DNA of 64,000 nucleotides from Candidatus Schneideria nysicola (GTDB lineage Bacteria > Pseudomonadota > Gammaproteobacteria > Enterobacterales > Enterobacteriaceae), in assembly GCF_019923565.1 (NCBI RefSeq), contig NZ_CP074435.1, positions 281,089 to 345,088 of the forward strand, in the 5' to 3' direction. The notes beneath the pieces were generated by a model that saw only the letters and a list, made by a program, of their open reading frames with translations, was not told the DNA's origin and did no database searches. This document shows, piece after piece, positions 59,001 to 64,000 of this stretch. Made by a program: the position numbers and the translations under genes. Within the stretch, counting starts at the first letter, position 1; each line of letters starts with the position of its first letter.

Positions 59001-59831
59001 ATGGAAAGAAATAATATAAAAAATTTAAAAGAAATTATTGAATCTTCTTTTGAAGATTCTAATAATCCTTCTATTAAAAGAGATAAAAATATTTTATTTG
59101 CAATAAATGAAACTATCTCTTTATTAGATAAAGGAGTATTACGTGTAGCTGAAAAAGTAAATGGTAAATGGATAACACATCAATGGATTAAGAAAGCTAT
59201 TTTACTTTCATTTATTATATTTGATAATATCCTTATGCAAAACTCTACAACTCGTTATTATGATAAAATAATGAGTAAATTTTTAGAATGGGATGAAAAT
59301 AATTTTAAGGATACAAGATGTAGAGTAGTACCACCTGCCTCTGTTAGAAAAGGTGCATATATTGGTAAAAATGTAGTTTTAATGCCCTCTTATGTTAATA
59401 TTGGTGCTTTTATTGATGAAGGGACTATGGTAGATACTTGGAGTACAGTAGGTTCTTGTGCACAAATAGGAAAGAATGTCCATTTGTCTGGTGGTGTAGG
59501 TATAGGAGGAGTATTGGAACCATTACAAGCCAATCCAACTATTATAGAAGATAATTGTTTTATAGGTGCTCGATCTGAAATTGTTGAAGGCGTTATAGTT
59601 GAAGAAAATTCAGTGATTTCTATGGGAGTATTTATTGGAAAAAGTACTAAAATTTATAATAGAGAAACATCCGAAATACATTATGGTTATGTTCCATCTG
59701 GTTCAGTAGTTGTACCTGGTACATTACCATCTAATTGTGGTTGTTATAGTCTTTCTTGTGCGATTATTGTTAAAAAAGTAGACGCTAAAACCAGATCTAA
59801 AACAAGTATTAATGATATATTACGCATCTAA
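59001..59831 (+). CDS. dapD: DapD, tetrahydrodipicolinate N-succinyltransferase
   Basis: Succinylase branch of lysine/diaminopimelate synthesis, supplying meso-DAP for peptidoglycan and lysine. 276 residues (E. coli 274). N-terminal helical domain, then a left-handed beta-helix of hexapeptide repeats with [36 protein letters not shown] and [16 protein letters not shown]. Ends typically at the [11 protein letters not shown] tail. In E. coli it lies near map-glnD; here it stands alone. Its survival fits both cell-wall need and possible lysine supply to the host. Confidence 0.96.
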   Translation: MERNNIKNLKEIIESSFEDSNNPSIKRDKNILFAINETISLLDKGVLRVAEKVNGKWITHQWIKKAILLSFIIFDNILMQNSTTRYYDKIMSKFLEWDENNFKDTRCRVVPPASVRKGAYIGKNVVLMPSYVNIGAFIDEGTMVDTWSTVGSCAQIGKNVHLSGGVGIGGVLEPLQANPTIIEDNCFIGARSEIVEGVIVEENSVISMGVFIGKSTKIYNRETSEIHYGYVPSGSVVVPGTLPSNCGCYSLSCAIIVKKVDAKTRSKTSINDILRI

Positions 59832-59870
59832 TAAAGTTAGGAGTATATAGGAGTAATAGGTTAGTTAGTA

Positions 59871-60476
59871 TTAAGATAACCAATATTCGATGATGTTTTT
59901 TAATCTATTTAATCCAATCTTTTTTAAAGAAGAAAAAGGTATAAACTGAACACTACTAGTAGATATGATGTTATAAAATTTATTAATTTGATATTTACTA
60001 GAATTATAAGATAATTTATCAATTTTATTAATTAATATAACAAGAGGTATTTTTTTATATATTGAAATTTTTATAATTTGATAATCAAAATCCTTTAATA
60101 ATTGACGAATATCAATTAATAATACTAATCCTTTTAGGCTATTTCTATAGCAAATATATTCTTTAATAATTTTTTCCCAATAAAATTTTGATTTTTTATT
60201 TTCTAAAGTTTTAGAATATCCATAACCAGGTAAATCTACTAATCTTTTTCCATCTTGAATTTCAAATAAATTAATGAATTTTGTTCTACCTGGTATTTTA
60301 CTAGTGAGAGCAATTTTTTTTTTATTCAATATATTAATAACGCTAGATTTTCCTACATTTGAACGTCCAGTAAAGGCAACTTCTTTCCCATAATCAAATG
60401 GTAAAGAACTTCTATCCGGTGCACTAGTAAGGAAACGAAGAGGATTAGAATCATTAAATGTTTTGTTTTTTTTCAT
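59871..60476 (-). CDS. engB: EngB (YihA/YsxC) ribosome-assembly GTPase
   Basis: GTPase needed for 50S assembly and division. 201 residues (E. coli 210). G1 GRSNVGKSS at 37-45, a G2 Thr in the GRTKFINLF segment, G3 DLPGYGYSK and G4 NKIDKL are all present. LTSAPDRSSLPFD near the N-terminus is typical of the enterobacterial protein. Fourteen bases after mscM, likely on the same transcript; this neighbourhood is not the E. coli one. Confidence 0.95.
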   Translation of the reverse strand: MKKNKTFNDSNPLRFLTSAPDRSSLPFDYGKEVAFTGRSNVGKSSVINILNKKKIALTSKIPGRTKFINLFEIQDGKRLVDLPGYGYSKTLENKKSKFYWEKIIKEYICYRNSLKGLVLLIDIRQLLKDFDYQIIKISIYKKIPLVILINKIDKLSYNSSKYQINKFYNIISTSSVQFIPFSSLKKIGLNRLKNIIEYWLS

Positions 60477-60490
60477 TGTTTATAATTTTT

Positions 60491-63400
60491 CTAAGTAAAA
60501 TTTGTTTTTTTATTGGTACTAAACTGTATTTGATTACGGCGTAATTGAAAAGGAGGAAACGGTAGTTCTAATCCATTTTCACGATAACTATTTAAAATCT
60601 GTGTATGGACTTGATGACGTAATGGTACGCGATGACTCATTTCAGCAGCATAAATTCTAATTTCAAATAAAGGTAATCCTTGTTGTAAATCAACAAGGTA
60701 AGCTTCAGGAGGTGGAGTTTCTAATACTAGAGGACAACATTTTGCTGCTTGTATTAAAATATTAGTAATTTTTTCTATATTTACCCCCGGAGGTGCAGGT
60801 ATTCTTAGTACTACACGTGTTACTGTGTCTGATAATGACCAATTAACAAATTGTTCCGTAATGAAAGCTTTATTAGGAACGATAATTTCTTTACGATCCC
60901 AATCAGTTATAGATGTTGCACGAGTACTAATACGTGTTATACTTCCTGTTAAATCCCTTATAGTGACAGTATCTCCTATACGAATAGGTTTTTCAAATAA
61001 AATCATTAAACCAGAGATAAAATTAGCAAAAATTTCCTGTAATCCAAATCCTAATCCAACACCCAAAGCTGCTACTAACCACTGTAGTTTAGACCATTCT
61101 ACTCCTATTAATGAAAAACCGATTAATCCCCCAATAAGCATTAAGCTATATTTAGTTAATGTTGTAATGGCATATCCTGTACCTGGTGTTAAATCTAAAT
61201 GTTGTAGAAGTGCCAATTCTAATAAAGCAGGTAAATTACGTACCATTTGAGTAGTGATAATAAAAACTAATATAGCAATTAAAACTGCACCAAGAGTAAT
61301 TGGTTGAATATTATCAACTCCTTGTATAGAAGAATTTACATCCCATAAAGTGATATTTTCTAAAAATAGAAAAGCAGAGTGTAACTCTGACCAGAGTAGA
61401 ATGACAGATAATAGAGCAATTAAAGTTAATATAGAACGTACTAATTGTAAAGATTGAGCACTAATAATATCTAAGTCTAATATTTTTTCATCTACTTCAG
61501 CTGCAGCATCATTTAACTGTAATTGAGATAGTTCTTCTTCGCTACGTGCTCTTTGAGCCAGTATGTCTGCTCTACGTTGTTTGGCTCTTTCAAAGGCAAT
61601 ACGTCTTCTTTGAATAAACATCCAACGTCGGATAACATAATAAATTATCAATAATACAAAACAAATGAAAAAAGAAGTTTCTAAACGCGCTAGTAATGCT
61701 TGAGCTGTAGATAAATAACCAAGACAAGCTGATATTATTGCTAATATGGGTGCAAAAATCATTAGATTCCAAAGTAAATAATTGATGATATTATTAAAGG
61801 AATCTTTTTTATCTAGATAAAAAGGGATACTAGCACGTTTTAAACTTTTATTAATAAGAGCTAGACAAATACATAACGTGATAAAACATAATCTTCCTAA
61901 GGTTCCTCTAAATTCACGATCACTATAATTATCTAATGTAATTAATGTCATAATTAATGGAATAATCATACTAGTAAATAAAGTATAATGTCTTAAAACT
62001 AATTTTACTTGTTTAACAGGCCAATTGAAATGAGCTATAAATAAACCTTTATTTTTAGCAAAATAAGCAATAATCATGAATATCCAAAGGATTGGTACGG
62101 TTGCACTAATACCATCTCCGATAGCCGCTGCTATCGGATAAAGCCAAGCATGGTGTTGTAAACTATAACCTAATACTGCCCATAATATGGGAAAAGGCGA
62201 AGCCATCAATATCGACCAAAATATAGTATACAAAGTAATAAAAAAATGATCTTGATTAACTTTCCCCACTCGATTACTGGATCTTTCAAGAAAAGCATAA
62301 TAGTGAATACGTGAGCTTATACTAAAACCTATTAATAATAATGCACTAAATATTAATATTAATGTCTCTTGTCTAGTAACAATCATTAAACATGCACGAC
62401 TTAATTGATGAAATGTATTTAAAGTGATTAAACGACGTAAATCTTGTCCAATATCAATGAGAAAAGATAAAGTGATGGGACTAATATCTGCAACCCAAAA
62501 TAAATAACGATGTGCGGCTTCTTGTAATTCTTTTCTTGCTTCTTCTAACTGACTCGTTGCCACTTTTAACTTAGTTAATTCAAGGATTTGAGTATCACAT
62601 CCGGTTAATAATAAATTTAATAAATTACGCTTTGTTATTAGTTGCACATCAAAAATATTTTTTTGAATAGGAGTAAGAGAAAGATTCTCCTCCTCTTGTA
62701 CTACAAATTGTTGTAATTTATTAATCATTTCTTCGTATTGTAAGCGTTGTACTCGTAATTCAGCCATTTCACTATTTAATTGTTGAAACTTCGGGATATC
62801 CGGTAATTTTGAAATTTGTGCTCTTAAAGTTTCACCTAATGCTGGAGATTCATCTAACCATTTTGCTTGTTCTTTAAGAGAAGAAAGAGCTTGTCGTACT
62901 TGTAAAATTTGTAATGTTGTTTTTCGTTGTCTATAAGCAATATCATCCATATATTGAGATTGTTTATTTAAAGCAGTGGAGAGCTCTCTATTAATTTTGA
63001 GTTGTATATCGATAGATTTAGGGAGTGTTCTTCCCTCCTTTTCAACCAACATTGCAGTATGTTCGATTGCTTGTTCTGCTTCTTTTTGTCGTTTATCATT
63101 GAGATGATTACGTAAAAGTTGAAGTTTTCTATCAATTTTATCGTGTTGTTTTTTTAGTAATGCACATCGTAATCGAGAAAGTTCTTGACGATTATTAGCA
63201 CTTAATTGTGCTAAATCTAGCTCTTCTACTTTTAATTTTCTTGCAGTATATTCTGCTTTTAATTGATCTAATTGAGCTTGTTCCAATCTTGTTGTTGGTA
63301 TAAAAGATATGGTATGTAATTGTTTTTCTATATTACTTAATGCTTTACGTGCTTCTGTTTGTTGTAATGGTAATGATCCAAGTGAATCACTAATAGAATG

Positions 63401-63805
63401 AGATAAATCTTGTTCTTTTTGTATTTGATTAGTTAGTTGTATTAATTGATTATTAATTTGCAGTATTTGTTGATTAATTTCATTACTAGATAAATTAGAG
63501 GAGAAGTCAATAGAGTTATCTAATTCTTTCTCTTGTATATCTTGTAACTGATTAGTTAATTGAGGAAAATTGTCAATAGCTTTTTGATATTCTTTTATCT
63601 TAGAATAGGATGATTTTCCTTCAGCAATAAAATGTAATGTTAATTGTAATGTATCAATAAGCGTTGATTTATGTACGAGAGTTGTATCTTTGAGGACTTG
63701 TTGTAAATCTTGCTTAATTTTATTTTCATCTAATGAGATATTATTCGAAAATACTGGGGTGATAGATAAAAAACACCCTATTAAAAATATAATAGTACAA
63801 TGCAA
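60491..63805 (-). CDS. mscM: MscM (YjeP), large mechanosensitive channel of the MscS family
   Basis: Miniconductance osmotic safety valve with a long periplasmic domain. 1104 residues (E. coli MscM 1107), full length. Signal peptide (1-20), a roughly 450-residue periplasmic coiled-coil region rich in Gln, Leu and Glu, about eleven membrane helices, and the MscS core: GVGLGFGLQEIFANFISGLMILF with the pore helix, then RIGDTVTIRDLTGSITRISTRATSITDWD. Adjacent to psd as in E. coli. Its size makes retention in a reduced genome notable; MscK is an alternative family member but the psd linkage favours MscM. Confidence 0.92.
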   Translation of the reverse strand: MHCTIIFLIGCFLSITPVFSNNISLDENKIKQDLQQVLKDTTLVHKSTLIDTLQLTLHFIAEGKSSYSKIKEYQKAIDNFPQLTNQLQDIQEKELDNSIDFSSNLSSNEINQQILQINNQLIQLTNQIQKEQDLSHSISDSLGSLPLQQTEARKALSNIEKQLHTISFIPTTRLEQAQLDQLKAEYTARKLKVEELDLAQLSANNRQELSRLRCALLKKQHDKIDRKLQLLRNHLNDKRQKEAEQAIEHTAMLVEKEGRTLPKSIDIQLKINRELSTALNKQSQYMDDIAYRQRKTTLQILQVRQALSSLKEQAKWLDESPALGETLRAQISKLPDIPKFQQLNSEMAELRVQRLQYEEMINKLQQFVVQEEENLSLTPIQKNIFDVQLITKRNLLNLLLTGCDTQILELTKLKVATSQLEEARKELQEAAHRYLFWVADISPITLSFLIDIGQDLRRLITLNTFHQLSRACLMIVTRQETLILIFSALLLIGFSISSRIHYYAFLERSSNRVGKVNQDHFFITLYTIFWSILMASPFPILWAVLGYSLQHHAWLYPIAAAIGDGISATVPILWIFMIIAYFAKNKGLFIAHFNWPVKQVKLVLRHYTLFTSMIIPLIMTLITLDNYSDREFRGTLGRLCFITLCICLALINKSLKRASIPFYLDKKDSFNNIINYLLWNLMIFAPILAIISACLGYLSTAQALLARLETSFFICFVLLIIYYVIRRWMFIQRRRIAFERAKQRRADILAQRARSEEELSQLQLNDAAAEVDEKILDLDIISAQSLQLVRSILTLIALLSVILLWSELHSAFLFLENITLWDVNSSIQGVDNIQPITLGAVLIAILVFIITTQMVRNLPALLELALLQHLDLTPGTGYAITTLTKYSLMLIGGLIGFSLIGVEWSKLQWLVAALGVGLGFGLQEIFANFISGLMILFEKPIRIGDTVTIRDLTGSITRISTRATSITDWDRKEIIVPNKAFITEQFVNWSLSDTVTRVVLRIPAPPGVNIEKITNILIQAAKCCPLVLETPPPEAYLVDLQQGLPLFEIRIYAAEMSHRVPLRHQVHTQILNSYRENGLELPFPPFQLRRNQIQFSTNKKTNFT

Positions 63806-63860
63806 GGAAAATTCTCTTATTTTTGATGATTGCTTCTTATCTATTAAGCGTTTGAAAGAA

Positions 63861-64000
63861 TTATTTCATACCCTTTGCTATTACTTGTCCAAATTGAACC
63901 ATAGCATTTTTATATAAACGTTGTTTAAGTACGACTGTTTTTTTAGGAAATAAATTAATAACCGTTGACCCCATTTGAAAATATCCCATTTCTTGTCCTT
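63861..64000 (-). CDS. psd: Psd, phosphatidylserine decarboxylase, C-terminal part, cut by window edge
   Basis: Decarboxylates phosphatidylserine to phosphatidylethanolamine. Only the last 46 codons are in the window. They read GQEMGYFQMGSTVINLF, which contains the Gly-Ser self-cleavage site that generates the pyruvoyl group (E. coli has LGST; here MGST), followed by the short alpha-chain tail ending GQVIAKGMK. The stop TAA is at 63861-63863, 55 bases upstream of mscM, the ancestral psd-mscM order. The beta-chain part lies beyond the window. Confidence 0.9.
   Translation of the reverse strand, partial: GQEMGYFQMGSTVINLFPKKTVVLKQRLYKNAMVQFGQVIAKGMK

Noticed and set aside
60825-61250. A 141-codon open frame antisense to mscM
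   Set aside because: It lies opposite the best conserved pore region of mscM, so the open frame follows from selection on the sense strand.

Overview
The window is a gene-dense, very AT-rich stretch (roughly 70-75% A+T by eye) of a gammaproteobacterial chromosome. Nearly every protein resembles an Enterobacterales (E. coli-type) orthologue, and many E. coli neighbourhoods survive: rpsP-rimM-trmD-rplS, apt-dnaX-ybaB-recR-adk, lptF-lptG divergent from pepA then valS, ftsB-ispD-ispF, tamA-tamB, pyrG-eno, qmcA-ybbJ, rpmH-rnpA-yidD-yidC-mnmE, rplU-rpmA, rpsB-tsf-pyrH-frr, msbA-lpxK and psd-mscM. Between these blocks the order is scrambled and genes are missing at the joints (htpG between recR and adk, holC between pepA and valS). 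There are no transposons, phage genes, CRISPR arrays or restriction systems. This is the picture of a reduced genome of an obligate insect endosymbiont (Baumannia- or Blochmannia-like in gene content). The genus is an inference I cannot settle.

Layout. 1-340: the start of dolP (outer-membrane lipoprotein), divergent from htpX. 1484-1732: tRNA-Glu, tRNA-Asp and tRNA-Trp, then rplY. 2.2-5.8 kb: murJ and the rpsP-rimM-trmD-rplS operon. 5.9-10.5 kb: glmU, glmS, tsaB, apt. 10.5-14.1 kb: dnaX, ybaB, recR, adk, tRNA-Ser(GGA). 14.2-21 kb: lptG/lptF against pepA and valS. 21-25 kb: pykA, ygfZ, then ispF, ispD, ftsB on the minus strand. 25-32 kb: tamA, tamB, a 2-Cys peroxiredoxin and ribA. 32-36 kb: dsbA, eno, pyrG (minus). 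36-39.4 kb: qmcA, ybbJ, yciC, pgsA, nudE. 39.5-43.3 kb: rpmH, rnpA, a yidD-yidC fusion, mnmE. 43.3-48 kb: rpmA, rplU, ppa, tRNA-Ser(TGA), tusE, and frr-pyrH-tsf-rpsB. 48-52 kb: map, ddlA, fldA, yqjA, tadA. 52-58.8 kb (minus): lpxK, msbA, ribB, a two-part hldE, maeA. 59-64 kb: dapD, then engB, mscM and the 3' end of psd on the minus strand.

Function. The cell keeps translation, tRNA modification (TrmD, MnmE, TusE, TadA, TsaB, YgfZ) and an unusually full Gram-negative envelope programme: UDP-GlcNAc (GlmS, GlmU), peptidoglycan (MurJ, DdlA, DapD), LPS core and lipid A (HldE, LpxK, MsbA, LptF, LptG), phospholipid (PgsA, Psd), outer-membrane assembly (TamA, TamB, DolP), membrane insertion (YidC) and an osmotic channel (MscM). 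Both entry enzymes of riboflavin synthesis (RibA, RibB) are present, consistent with vitamin supply to a host. Carbon flow shows Eno, PykA and MaeA.

I saw no new defence, mobile or biosynthetic system. The points that stand out are small-scale oddities of genome erosion: ATA-type start codons for rimM and probably ybbJ, a clean fission of hldE with overlapping TAATG, an in-frame yidD-yidC fusion, a DnaX that lacks the tau-specific C-terminal domain, a ybaB whose ancestral start is now out of frame, a DsbA with a CFHC active site, a tRNA gene antisense to the end of ppa, and a tRNA trio that looks like the skeleton of a ribosomal RNA operon.
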